Source: an uncultured Porphyromonas sp.
GTDB taxonomy: Bacteria > Bacteroidota > Bacteroidia > Bacteroidales > Porphyromonadaceae
NCBI RefSeq assembly: GCF_938023125.1
Contig: NZ_CALHDW010000011.1
Span: 62,001-126,000, forward strand
DNA length: 64,000 nt
Direction of reading: 5' to 3'
How positions within the stretch are numbered: the first letter of the stretch is position 1; the number at the start of each line of letters is the position of its first letter. The translations under genes and the position numbers were made by a program. The notes under the pieces were generated by a model. The model saw only the letters and a list, made by a program, of their open reading frames with translations, made no database searches and had not been told where the DNA came from. Of the stretch, positions 1 to 8,761 are shown one piece after another.

Positions 1-2353
1 CGGTATCTTTTTCTAGTCCACCGGCCACGAGATAGTTCTGCATGCCCTCTTCGTCAAAGCCCTGGGGATAGCCCGAGTTAGGCTGTTGGGTGCTACCATA
101 TTTGATAGCGTGGGGTACGTACATGGGGCCTGTAATAGTACCCGTGAGAGCTATATCGAAGTTTTTGACAGGGGTAATACCTAGCGTGAAGTAGCCATAA
201 GCAGAGGGCGTTCTGGTGATGATGTCGCTCTCTTGCTTCTGATTTACGGCCTTAATGGGGTTGCCGAGGTCGTCCGTTGTGTCGAAGATGACAGGGAAAC
301 CATTGCTAAGGAAGTCTGCACGTTGTCCCCATTCTTCGGGCTTGTCGTAGCGATTCTGTGTAAGGGTAAGCCCACCTTGTAGCTGTAGGATGCTCCATGT
401 TAGTTTCCCTTCTAGGTTGGCACCATACACAGTAGCTCCCTCTCCATTCTTGCGGTCGTACATCATGATACCATGCTCCACCTTATTAAGCTTTGTTACA
501 AAGACGTCTTGTAGCTTGTTGTAGAATCCCTCAATAAGGAGGTTGGCTTTTACGGGGCCCCATTGTGCATAGAGGTCGGCACTCGCATTGATGGAGTGGC
601 TGGTCTCCGGGCGGAGGTCGGGGATATTGTACACTTTTTGTACCTCGCCATTAACAACGCCTACGTGGAGGTCTTCGTCAAATACCTGAGGAGCACGGAA
701 TCCCTTAGCGTAGGAGAGACGGAAGTTTACGTTCTTAGTTGGGTTGTAACGCAGCGTAGCACGGGGGCTAAAGATAGGCTTGCCTACGGCCGAGTTTTCG
801 TCAAGGCGAGCACCCAAGAGAATGCTAAACATATCATTTTTCCATTCAATTTGAGCGAGTTGACTCCAGTTGTTGATCTTCTGATCAATCTTTGGGAATA
901 GCTCAATTAGGTTGCCTTTGCTGTCTTTTTCGGCGAGCCAATTGCGGAGGGGCATTACATCGCTGAGGTGATCGTAGACATACTCAGCCCCGATAAGTAC
1001 CTGAGCCGGCATGAAGAGAAGGCGATCGAAGTCGTAGCTATACTGCAAGCCTCCCATATAGGTATTGCCCTTAGATACTCCAAAGTTGATACCATATTGT
1101 TCGGCGGGGATGGGGAATCCCAATTGACCTAGGGTGTTGCCCTTGTCGTCTTGGAGCTCTCCAATGCCTCCGTAATAGCTTTTTCGGTTTACGATTTGAC
1201 CGGAGATGTAGGTAAGAAGGTGGTGTTTGTAGTCGCTAGAGAAGGCATCGAATTTGGCGTTGGAGCTGAAAATGCTGTGGTCTACGTGCTCCGAGATAGA
1301 AGCAACGTGGTCGGGCCAATCGATATGATCACCCCCGCGGCGGTATTCTTGTATCGTATGGAACTCGGCTGTTAGTTTGGTATAGTCTGTGGTACGGAGG
1401 AAGGCGCGAGTACCCAGAGAGCGGCTATTGAGGCGTCCTAGCTCACTATACCCATCGTTATTGGCATCCCATTCTTGGCGGTAGCGGGTTTGACCGAAGA
1501 TCATGGCCCCTGCTTTATTGTCGTCGCTCACTAGGGAGGCATTCATGCTGATGTTGTTGTCGGGGTTTTTCATGCCCGTAAAGGTGAGGCTCTCTCCAAA
1601 CGAAAAACTATTGCCCACCGGCTCTTTGGTGATGATATTAACCACACCGCCGATAGCTGAGGAGCCAAAGAGGGCAGAGCCCCCGCCTCGCACTACCTCT
1701 ACACGGTCTATCATGTTGGTAGGGATTTGCTCAATACCATACACGCCGGCTAGGGCACTAAAGATAGGACGGCTATCGATAAGGATTTGGGTATAGCGCC
1801 CATCAAGTCCATTGATACGTACTTGGTTAAAACCGCAGTTTTGGCAGTTGTTTTCCACCCGTACCCCGGGTTGGAAGATAATGCCTTGTGCGAGGTTATT
1901 GGCATTGACACGGCTAAATACCTCTTCGCCCACTACATTTACAATCGTAGGTGCGAGGCGGCGCAGTGTGGCTTGGCGGTTGGCTGTTACCACTACCTCG
2001 TCAATATTCACGGCATCTTCGTAGGCTTCGAAGTTTACCTCTACTACCTTATTCTTTTCCACCACTACGGTTTTCTCTTGGCTTAGGTAGCCAACGCCGC
2101 GCATGATGAGGGTGATCGTACCCGGTCTTACGTTGCGTAGGAAATAGTGCCCCGTAGCATCGGTGCTCGTACCAAAGTTCGTGCCTTTGATTTGGATGGT
2201 GATACCCGGTATATGCTCTTTGGTTGTAGCGTCTACCACATGCCCTATAATATTGGCATCGGTAGGTACCGGACGTTTTTTCTCAGGGGGTGTTGCATTG
2301 ACCCCGGCCACTGTTATCAATATACACAGTAGCGACATTGCGAATTTTCTCAT
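1..2353 (-). CDS. TonB-dependent outer-membrane receptor (3' end outside window)
   Basis: Outer-membrane active transporter, open at the left edge; about 784 residues are visible. The ATG at 2353 gives a signal peptide (residues 1-20, ending GVNA), a carboxypeptidase-regulatory-like Ig domain (about 36-112), then VDEVVVTA-type sequence entering the plug domain (about 120-245) and a beta barrel. The plug contains two closely spaced cysteines, Cys170 and Cys173 (NNCQNCG), followed by VRINGLDG. The barrel carries FRAP and NIPDLRPE motifs, resembling the FRAP/NPDL boxes of haem receptors such as HmuR. This makes haem, metal or cobalamin-type cargo possible but does not settle it. No SusD partner is visible. 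A -7 promoter box lies about 68 bases upstream. Confidence 0.9.
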   Translation of the reverse strand, partial: MRKFAMSLLCILITVAGVNATPPEKKRPVPTDANIIGHVVDATTKEHIPGITIQIKGTNFGTSTDATGHYFLRNVRPGTITLIMRGVGYLSQEKTVVVEKNKVVEVNFEAYEDAVNIDEVVVTANRQATLRRLAPTIVNVVGEEVFSRVNANNLAQGIIFQPGVRVENNCQNCGFNQVRINGLDGRYTQILIDSRPIFSALAGVYGIEQIPTNMIDRVEVVRGGGSALFGSSAIGGVVNIITKEPVGNSFSFGESLTFTGMKNPDNNISMNASLVSDDNKAGAMIFGQTRYRQEWDANNDGYSELGRLNSRSLGTRAFLRTTDYTKLTAEFHTIQEYRRGGDHIDWPDHVASISEHVDHSIFSSNAKFDAFSSDYKHHLLTYISGQIVNRKSYYGGIGELQDDKGNTLGQLGFPIPAEQYGINFGVSKGNTYMGGLQYSYDFDRLLFMPAQVLIGAEYVYDHLSDVMPLRNWLAEKDSKGNLIELFPKIDQKINNWSQLAQIEWKNDMFSILLGARLDENSAVGKPIFSPRATLRYNPTKNVNFRLSYAKGFRAPQVFDEDLHVGVVNGEVQKVYNIPDLRPETSHSINASADLYAQWGPVKANLLIEGFYNKLQDVFVTKLNKVEHGIMMYDRKNGEGATVYGANLEGKLTWSILQLQGGLTLTQNRYDKPEEWGQRADFLSNGFPVIFDTTDDLGNPIKAVNQKQESDIITRTPSAYGYFTLGITPVKNFDIALTGTITGPMYVPHAIKYGSTQQPNSGYPQGFDEEGMQNYLVAGGLEKDT

Positions 2354-2420
2354 TCTGCTATTTTCTGTGGTTTAATCTTTGTTGTTGATGCGAATTTGGT
2401 ATGTACCAAATGATCGACTG

Positions 2421-2428
2421 CAAAGTTA
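2421..2428 (-). promoter_or_regulatory. -7 promoter box for the TonB receptor
   Basis: Read on the minus strand this is TAACTTTG, matching the Bacteroidota -7 consensus TAnnTTTG. No TTG is found at the expected -33 spacing, so support is partial. Confidence 0.4.
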
Positions 2429-2495
2429 CGATGATAATTCCATTGGAGAAATACCTCTAAACAAGTATTTCCGAAGTCCTTACTCCATCTTTATA

Positions 2496-2539
2496 CCCAA
2501 AAAGCACTAGCCTCTGCAATATCGCAGGACTAGTGCTTT
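2496..2539 (-). terminator. Rho-independent terminator of eno
   Basis: Inverted repeat AAAGCACTAG (2501-2510) and CTAGTGCTTT (2530-2539), with extra pairing next to the loop. On the minus strand it is followed by a T run. It lies about 80 bases past the eno stop codon. Confidence 0.75.
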
Positions 2540-2616
2540 AGGATGTAGAGGCTTCTGCCTCTTGTTTGTATGCTCTTCGGTAGAAGGGGGGATCCCCTCT
2601 ACTTTAGGCGGAACGT

Positions 2617-3897
2617 TTAGCGGATGCGCTTGTAGCCATATACGGCACGCTCTCCGAGTTCCTCCTCAATGCGGAGGAGTTGGTTGTACTTAGCAATACG
2701 GTCGGTACGGCTGAGTGAACCGGTCTTGATCTGCCCGGAGTTGGTGGCAACGGCAATGTCCGCAATGGTAGTATCTTCCGTTTCTCCCGAGCGGTGAGAC
2801 GTTACCGAGGTATAACCGTGGCGGTGAGCCATGTCGATAGCATCGAGAGTTTCGGTGAGGGTACCAATCTGATTTACTTTGATTAGGATCGAATTGGCGC
2901 AGCCTTCTGCGATACCCTTGCGTAGGAAGTCTACGTTGGTCACAAAGAGGTCGTCGCCCACGAGTTGGCACTTAGAGCCAATAGCCTCTGTAAGTTTACG
3001 CCAGCCTTCCCAGTCGTTTTCTGCCATACCATCTTCGATGGAGTCGATGGGGAATTGCTCGGTAAGACTCTTGAGGTAGGCCACTTGCTCCTCCGGAGTG
3101 CGTTTAGCGCCATTGGCTCCTTCGAACTTGGTGTAGTCATATACACCCTCCTTGAAGAACTCGCTCGAAGCGCAGTCTAGGGCAATGGTAACATCCTTTC
3201 CCGGTTCATAACCTGCGGTGCGGATAGCCTCGAGAATGCTATTGAGAGCATCTTCTGTACCATTGAGAGCGGGTGCAAAACCACCTTCGTCTCCTACGGC
3301 TGTACTAAGACCACGAGCCTTGAGTACTTTTTTGAGGGCATGGAACACTTCGGCACCCATGCGAAGCCCTTCTCTGAAGCAGCAAGCGCCTACGGGGCGA
3401 ATCATGAACTCTTGGAAGGCAATAGGGGCATCGCTATGAGACCCTCCGTTGATGATATTCATCATAGGAACGGGCAATACATAGGTATTGGTGCCACCGA
3501 TATAGCGGTAGAGAGGGATGTCTAGCTCAGCAGCAGCAGCCTTGGCTACAGCGAGAGATACTCCGAGCATGGCATTCGCTCCGAGGTTCGACTTGGTGGG
3601 GGTACCATCCAATTCGATGAGCTTTTGGTCAATGGTGCGTTGCTCGAGAGCCGACATGCCAAAGAGGGCAGGGGCAATGATTTCGTTTACATTCTGTACT
3701 GCCTTTAGTACTCCTTTGCCGCAATAGCGATTCTTGTCGCCATCGCGCAATTCAATGGCTTCGTGTTCACCCGTAGAGGCTCCGCTAGGAACGGCAGCAC
3801 GACCGACGAATCCACTATCGAGTACTACTTCTACTTCTACAGTAGGATTGCCGCGAGAATCCAATATCTCACGACCCGTAATCTTTACAATCTCCAT
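2617..3897 (-). CDS. eno: Enolase
   Basis: Phosphopyruvate hydratase, converting 2-phosphoglycerate to phosphoenolpyruvate in glycolysis; cytoplasmic, Mg-dependent, usually a dimer or octamer. At 426 aa it is full length for the family. Visible signatures: DSRGNPTVEVEV near the N-terminus, SGASTGEHEA (substrate loop), GGSHSDAPIAFQEFMI, GDEGGFAP with the catalytic Glu, SIEDGMAENDW and DDLFVTN (metal ligands), ILIKVNQIGTLTET (enolase signature with the catalytic Lys) and SHRSGETEDTTIADI. It is monocistronic, with its own -7 box at 3939-3946 and terminator at 2496-2539. The start is the first ATG and matches the conserved MEIVKI N-terminus. Confidence 0.98.
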   Translation of the reverse strand: MEIVKITGREILDSRGNPTVEVEVVLDSGFVGRAAVPSGASTGEHEAIELRDGDKNRYCGKGVLKAVQNVNEIIAPALFGMSALEQRTIDQKLIELDGTPTKSNLGANAMLGVSLAVAKAAAAELDIPLYRYIGGTNTYVLPVPMMNIINGGSHSDAPIAFQEFMIRPVGACCFREGLRMGAEVFHALKKVLKARGLSTAVGDEGGFAPALNGTEDALNSILEAIRTAGYEPGKDVTIALDCASSEFFKEGVYDYTKFEGANGAKRTPEEQVAYLKSLTEQFPIDSIEDGMAENDWEGWRKLTEAIGSKCQLVGDDLFVTNVDFLRKGIAEGCANSILIKVNQIGTLTETLDAIDMAHRHGYTSVTSHRSGETEDTTIADIAVATNSGQIKTGSLSRTDRIAKYNQLLRIEEELGERAVYGYKRIR

Positions 3898-3938
3898 TTT
3901 GGTTTACGATACTTCTTATATTCCTTATTTTCTTGCTA

Positions 3939-3946
3939 CAAAGGTA
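3939..3946 (-). promoter_or_regulatory. -7 promoter box for eno
   Basis: Minus-strand TACCTTTG, a match to TAnnTTTG, 42 bases upstream of the eno ATG. No clear -33 TTG. Confidence 0.5.
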
Positions 3947-4173
3947 GCTAAAATACTACTATCTAAGTGATTTTGTTTTTCGGGGGAGGCTAGATCGGCT
4001 CCCTAGTGGGCGGGTGGGCAAAAAACGCTTACCCCATGGCTTTTTTATTCTAGTTCTAGGGCTCGAAGGTAACCTTCGGAGACGATGGGGCTCCCGGTCT
4101 CGGACGGAACCTTTTGGGCGTTTACCAAAGAAGGAAGAGGGGAGAGCCCCCTTTTAGAGGAGCTGTAGCCCTC

Positions 4174-4377
4174 TTATTTTTTGAAGTTGCGCCGTGTAAA
4201 GTAGAGCACAAACAGCAAATTGAGGATGAGTAGCCCTGCTCCCATAAAAACGTATTGGGTCATATCGCCCGACACTTTGGTTAGCAATATGATGGCTGCT
4301 ACCACAATGAGTACCGCTAGAGCCAGTACAACCCAAGTGACTAGGTTACGTGCTTTCTTTCTTTGAGTTCCTCCCAT
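4174..4377 (-). CDS. Small two-helix membrane protein, unknown function
   Basis: A 67-residue protein with a basic N-terminus (GGTQRKKARN), two hydrophobic helices (about residues 12-33 and 42-60) and a basic tail (TRRNFKK). This predicts a hairpin in the inner membrane with both ends in the cytoplasm. It is not recognised as a named family. A -33/-7 promoter pair lies immediately upstream (4410-4440), which supports it as a real monocistronic gene. The overlapping frame at 4154-4336 has no such hydrophobic pattern and is a shadow. Confidence 0.7.
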   Translation of the reverse strand: MGGTQRKKARNLVTWVVLALAVLIVVAAIILLTKVSGDMTQYVFMGAGLLILNLLFVLYFTRRNFKK

Positions 4378-4409
4378 TTCTAACTAGAGTTTACTTGTTT
4401 ATCTGTGAA

Positions 4410-4440
4410 CAAAGATACAAGAGAGTAAACACTCTGCCAA
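4410..4440 (-). promoter_or_regulatory. -33/-7 promoter for the small membrane protein
   Basis: Minus-strand TTG (4438-4440), 20 bases, then TATCTTTG (4410-4417). Both elements and the spacing fit the Bacteroidota housekeeping promoter. Confidence 0.6.
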
Positions 4441-4500
4441 CAAACCTCGCAAGAATTGTGATTCAAAGTTCGAATAAACCTTGTTTGATTGCTTAGGATT

Positions 4501-4527
4501 AAAAAGGGGATATACCCTTTTCTTTTA
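4501..4527. terminator. Orphan bidirectional terminator-like hairpin
   Basis: AAAAGGG (4502-4508) pairs with CCCTTTT (4515-4521) around a 6-base loop. It is followed by a T-rich run on the plus strand and by TTTTTAA on the minus strand. It sits between two divergent genes, so neither annotated gene needs it. The remaining roughly 160 bases before the next gene hold only a -7 box. Confidence 0.45.
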
Positions 4528-4641
4528 GCATTTTAGGAAAGATGTACTAAGGGTAAGATACCAAGAAGTGGGAAGATAAGTCAGGGGATAAATACCTATA
4601 ACTGGGGGTCTAAAACTCTCTTTTTATTTTGTTGTTGAAAG

Positions 4642-4649
4642 TAATTTTG
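4642..4649 (+). promoter_or_regulatory. -7 promoter box of the TonB/DUF4876/DUF6850 cluster
   Basis: TAATTTTG matches TAnnTTTG and lies about 42-60 bases before either candidate start codon. A TTG at canonical -33 distance is not seen, which may mean a non-housekeeping sigma factor or an activator. Confidence 0.5.
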
Positions 4650-4690
4650 CAGCGAATATTCCAACATATTATCCGTTAGTACAGATAGAT

Positions 4691-7480
4691 TTGTTTATAC
4701 CGTTTATACCCTTGCGTATCAGTCGTATCATATATCTCTTCCTTCTCTCTCTCGGTTCTATTTTGCTCCTTAGGGCGCAAGAGGGAGAGACGTTTGTTTT
4801 GCACGTAAAAGTAATTGATGCAAGCAGTAGAGAAAGTATTCCGGAGGCTTCTGTCGGATTTCGGTATGATCAGCGTCTATTGGGAGCTACTGCCAACAAA
4901 GAAGGCGTAGCACACCTTAAAGGCATACCTCGGGGGAGTACTGGTCTCCTGCAGGTACGTTATGTTGGTTATAAGGAGTATAGGCAAAAAATAGAGATAG
5001 GGCGTGAGATGCAAATTACTGTGGCACTACAGCCTGCAACCGAGTTAGGAGAGGTTGTGGTTACGGCGCGCGAGTCCTTTAAGCCTACCACAGCCGGAAT
5101 TATCGGTCGTCAATCGATTAATTTGTTACAACCTTCTACCTTTTCAGATCTTCTGGCTTTGCTTCCCGGAGGGATGACGTCTTCTCCTCACCTTGCAGAG
5201 AGGAATACGATTCGATTGCGAGAGGCAGAGGCTCCGATATCAGGGAACTACCGTACTTCCTCAATAGGCACTGCCTTTGAGATTGATGGTGTCCCTCTTA
5301 ATACCGATGCTAATATGCAGAGTTATTCCAATAGTGTATGGTCTGCCGACAACCAACGCCGTTCGGGTGGGGTGTTCAATATTGGCTCGGGTGTGGATAT
5401 GCGCGGAATCTCTACCGATGATATAGAGGAGGTGGAAGTCTTGAGGGGTATCCCTTCCGTAGAGCATGGCAACCTAGTTTCGGGGCTTGTTCGTATTCGG
5501 CGTAAAATGAAAGCAACTCCGCCAAAAGCGCGCATCAAAGCGGACCCGAAGAGCAAACTCATATACCTGGGGTCGGGTTTTCAATGGCGAGAACAAAGAA
5601 GTGTACTTAATCTATCGGCGGATTATCTCGATAGCAAGATTTCTCCAATCAATAGTTTTGAGAACTTTCGTCGTCTCACCTTGTCGGCCCGTTACGTTCA
5701 TAAGTTAGAGTCTCCCAATTACCAAGGGTCTTGGATGCAAAGCCTAGACTATGGAGGTACTTTTGACAATGAAAAGGTAGACCCTGAGCAGCAAAAAAAT
5801 GAGCAAGACAAGTTCTTTAGCAGTAATAACCGTTTTGCTCTCTCCGGGGAACTTAGTCTTAAAGCTAGGCAGTCTACGCGCTTAATCAATCAGATTGATG
5901 TGCACTACAATCTCGCCGCCCAACGAGATGAGGTTCGAGAGCAACGCTATGTTTCTACGGTGCGCATTAACCCTCTTACTACCGTGCCGGAGGGAGAGAG
6001 TGATGCTTTTTTTGCCCCCAATAGTTACTTGGCTAGTGTCGAAGTAGAGGGGCGTCCTGTAACGGCTTTTCTAAAGTCGGTACTTCGCTTTGCTTCCTGG
6101 AGGGGTAATCAAGTGTCCGTGGGGACTGAATACTCATTCTCAAAAAACTATGGGAGAGGTTCTGTTTACGATGTAACTCGGCCAATTGATCTAGGGCTCC
6201 CTACACGTTTGCGTCCTTTTTCCTTAGTCCCTTCCGAGCATAAGATGGCTCTGTTTGTAGAGGATAAGGGGCGGTGGAGCTTGGGAGAGCGTTCCTCGTT
6301 GGAGGCTGTGGTAGGGGGGCGTTTGCAGATGATGTCTGCACCGAGGGCTTATGCCGTAGCATGGAAGCCTTACCTCGATCCGCGGATCAATGTGCGTTAT
6401 GAACAAAAACTTTTCTCTTCGGAGCGCCCTCTCATTATGGGGCTAAATGTAGGCTTAGGTCAGCTATCGATGCTCCCTTCCTCTGCTTACCTTTATCCTG
6501 CTCCCGACTACTACGACATTGTCGAACTCAACTATTACGCCGCAGAAGAGAAGTTTCGGAGGATACATTTCCGCACCTATCCCCTAGATCCTGCCAACTA
6601 CGCTTTAGAGGCTCCTCGTAACCTGAAAATGGAACTCCGTTTAGATGCCTCTTATGCCGGTTATCTTCTCTCTGTTACTGCTTTTAGAGAGGATATGCGC
6701 AATGGCTACCGCCAAATGGCTCGGATTGCCTCCTTTGAATACAATAAGTACGATGCAGGGGGGATAAACCCGAATACCCTAACTGCTCCTCCCGACCTAG
6801 GGGCTCTCCCGGTTACTCGCGATACCACCCTTTCTCTCTACGGCGTTACAACCAATGGTAGCCGCACTCTCAAGAGAGGGATAGAATGGCAGATTTCAAC
6901 TCCTCGCATTCCCTTACTATCCACTCGCTTTACCTGTAATGGGGCTTGGTTTGTTACCCGTTATGAAAATAGTATCCCCTATCTGGATAGACCTGATGTT
7001 GTATTTAATGGGGGGGAGTTGCCTGTGATTGGAGTGTACAAAAATGATACTGGTTATACTAGTTCTAGTCTTGCCTCAAGCATTATGATGGATACCTACA
7101 TTCCAACCCTTGACCTCCTCTTTGCAACCACCTTTGAGGCTATCTTCTTTAGTAAGAGGTTAATTCAGCCACAGGCACGTATCCCTATTAAGTACATTGA
7201 TAAGGAGGGCGTGGAACACCCATTTACCGAGATGTCTTTGAGCGATCCCCTACTAAAGCAACTTGTACGGCCAGGGAGCAAAGAGCCTACACTTATGCAT
7301 ACTCCGTTCGCAGGGTTTGTTAACTTCAAAGCTACGAAGCAATTTTTTTCTCGTAGGCTTGGGATTGCCCTTTTTGTTCATCGTCTTATTTCAATAGAAC
7401 CGCTTTACGAGAGATCGGGCCGTACTATACGGCGCTCTTCCACTCCCTATTTTGGCATGGAACTTAACATACAACTATAG
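4691..7480 (+). CDS. TonB-dependent receptor of the DUF4876/DUF6850 cluster
   Basis: Outer-membrane TonB-linked transporter of about 929 aa. No in-frame ATG precedes the signal peptide. TTG at 4691 is the longest start, but TTG at 4712 gives a cleaner signal peptide (MRISRIIYLFLLSLG...LLRA, cleaved before Gln) and may be the true start. Next come a carboxypeptidase-regulatory-like domain (about 33-110), LGEVVVTARESF leading into the plug (about 120-260, with VEVLRGIPSVEHGNLVSG) and a beta barrel to the end. The C-terminus is LNIQL, so the last residue is not aromatic. It starts a plus-strand run in a minus-strand neighbourhood; the DUF4876 lipoprotein follows after 32 bases. No SusD homologue is present, and substrate cannot be inferred. 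Confidence 0.88.
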   Translation: MFIPFIPLRISRIIYLFLLSLGSILLLRAQEGETFVLHVKVIDASSRESIPEASVGFRYDQRLLGATANKEGVAHLKGIPRGSTGLLQVRYVGYKEYRQKIEIGREMQITVALQPATELGEVVVTARESFKPTTAGIIGRQSINLLQPSTFSDLLALLPGGMTSSPHLAERNTIRLREAEAPISGNYRTSSIGTAFEIDGVPLNTDANMQSYSNSVWSADNQRRSGGVFNIGSGVDMRGISTDDIEEVEVLRGIPSVEHGNLVSGLVRIRRKMKATPPKARIKADPKSKLIYLGSGFQWREQRSVLNLSADYLDSKISPINSFENFRRLTLSARYVHKLESPNYQGSWMQSLDYGGTFDNEKVDPEQQKNEQDKFFSSNNRFALSGELSLKARQSTRLINQIDVHYNLAAQRDEVREQRYVSTVRINPLTTVPEGESDAFFAPNSYLASVEVEGRPVTAFLKSVLRFASWRGNQVSVGTEYSFSKNYGRGSVYDVTRPIDLGLPTRLRPFSLVPSEHKMALFVEDKGRWSLGERSSLEAVVGGRLQMMSAPRAYAVAWKPYLDPRINVRYEQKLFSSERPLIMGLNVGLGQLSMLPSSAYLYPAPDYYDIVELNYYAAEEKFRRIHFRTYPLDPANYALEAPRNLKMELRLDASYAGYLLSVTAFREDMRNGYRQMARIASFEYNKYDAGGINPNTLTAPPDLGALPVTRDTTLSLYGVTTNGSRTLKRGIEWQISTPRIPLLSTRFTCNGAWFVTRYENSIPYLDRPDVVFNGGELPVIGVYKNDTGYTSSSLASSIMMDTYIPTLDLLFATTFEAIFFSKRLIQPQARIPIKYIDKEGVEHPFTEMSLSDPLLKQLVRPGSKEPTLMHTPFAGFVNFKATKQFFSRRLGIALFVHRLISIEPLYERSGRTIRRSSTPYFGMELNIQL

Positions 7481-7512
7481 TTGAAAATAACAGCTTAAAC
7501 AGATAAATCAAA

Positions 7513-8748
7513 ATGAAAAAAACAATTCTTTTTTCTCTACTAACTCTCTGCTTATTTGCCATCAGTGCTTGTCAGCAAGAGGGGCCAAAAAATCAATCGA
7601 AGGTAACTTTATCCCCTTCTCTCAAAGATTTTAAGGAGGCTTACCAGCTCGTTGAGCTTACTGTTACTTTCAAAGAAGTAAATAGCGGTAAGAGCTATGA
7701 AGCAAAACAACAAAATGGGAAAGTGATGATTGAGCTCCCTTTTGGCCTCTATAATATCAATGCCATGGGGACTATTACCTACTCTGTGGATGGCAAAGAA
7801 AAGCGCGCTTCTGTGGTCGCTACTCGTACCAATGAGACCATCAATACTCCCGAGAGTAATATTACGCTAGATCTGTTGTTTTCGGAGCAACCGGATCTCG
7901 GAGAGGGTGATATACGCTCACTTGTCATCGCTGAGATCTTCCCCTCCGGCACTCTTACCCCAAGTGGAGATAAATATATTGGCGATCAATACTTCCGTAT
8001 CTACAACAATTCTGATAAAGTCGTCTATGCCGATAGCCTCCTTATCCTAGAGTCTTCATTCAATACGATACTTGTGCAAGATATAGAGCCAAAACTCACA
8101 GAGACTTGCTTCCCCGTGCAAGCTGTGTACATGATTCCCGGTAATGGTAAGGATGTTCCCGTTCAGCCGGGAGGTTATCTTACGATTTGCGACCAAGCAG
8201 CCAACCACAAGAATATCAATAAGAACTCAATAGACCTTAGTAAGGCGGATTTTGAGTGGTATGATGAGACTCCTGCAAACTCAAGGGTTAAGGACGTGGA
8301 TAACCCTGCCAAGAATCTAGAGAAAATTTATTGCTACACGCGTACTATCTGGAGCCTGCACGATCGTGGTGGCTCTTCTTACGCTATTGCAAAGATGAAG
8401 ACAACTAAGGAGGACTATCTTGCTAACTACAAGGCAAAGTATATTTGGAAGTTCCAAATGCCCGATGGTACTATCAAGAATATAGATAAAGAGACCTATT
8501 TTGTTCCCACTGATTGGGTGATCGATGGGGTAAATTTGAGTATCCTCTCCCTTGATAAATGGCTTGTGATGCCTACCTCTTTAGATCGAGGATTTACTTA
8601 TATCTCTACAATAGATCGTGACCCACAGCGCTACGGGAAGAGTGTGTTGCGCAAAACCGGAGCCATGAAAAATGGTATTCAACAGCTAGTCGACACCAAT
8701 AATTCAACAGAGGACTTTGCCCCGCAAAGTAAGGCAACTCTTCTCTAA
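7513..8748 (+). CDS. DUF4876 surface lipoprotein
   Basis: 411-aa lipoprotein: MKKTILFSLLTLCLFAISAC ends in a lipobox with Cys20. Residues 30-120 look like an Ig/beta-sandwich module (repeated VTFKE, YEAKQQNGKV patterns). From about 135 the segment LVIAEIFPSG...DQYFRIYNNSDKVVY resembles the lamin-tail-like fold typical of DUF4876. It lies between a TonB receptor and a DUF6850 barrel with very short gaps (32 and 13 bases), so co-transcription and function as one complex are likely. By position it could play the capturing role that SusD plays in other systems, but it is not SusD-like. Family assignment is from memory of the conserved order and motifs; the ligand is unknown. Confidence 0.75.
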   Translation: MKKTILFSLLTLCLFAISACQQEGPKNQSKVTLSPSLKDFKEAYQLVELTVTFKEVNSGKSYEAKQQNGKVMIELPFGLYNINAMGTITYSVDGKEKRASVVATRTNETINTPESNITLDLLFSEQPDLGEGDIRSLVIAEIFPSGTLTPSGDKYIGDQYFRIYNNSDKVVYADSLLILESSFNTILVQDIEPKLTETCFPVQAVYMIPGNGKDVPVQPGGYLTICDQAANHKNINKNSIDLSKADFEWYDETPANSRVKDVDNPAKNLEKIYCYTRTIWSLHDRGGSSYAIAKMKTTKEDYLANYKAKYIWKFQMPDGTIKNIDKETYFVPTDWVIDGVNLSILSLDKWLVMPTSLDRGFTYISTIDRDPQRYGKSVLRKTGAMKNGIQQLVDTNNSTEDFAPQSKATLL

Positions 8749-8761
8749 GGGATTCTGAGTA

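Noticed and set aside
4691..8748. SusC/SusD-type glycan uptake pair
   Set aside because: The lipoprotein is not SusD-like: it has lamin-tail-like beta domains and no TPR-type helices, and no glycan-degrading genes are linked.
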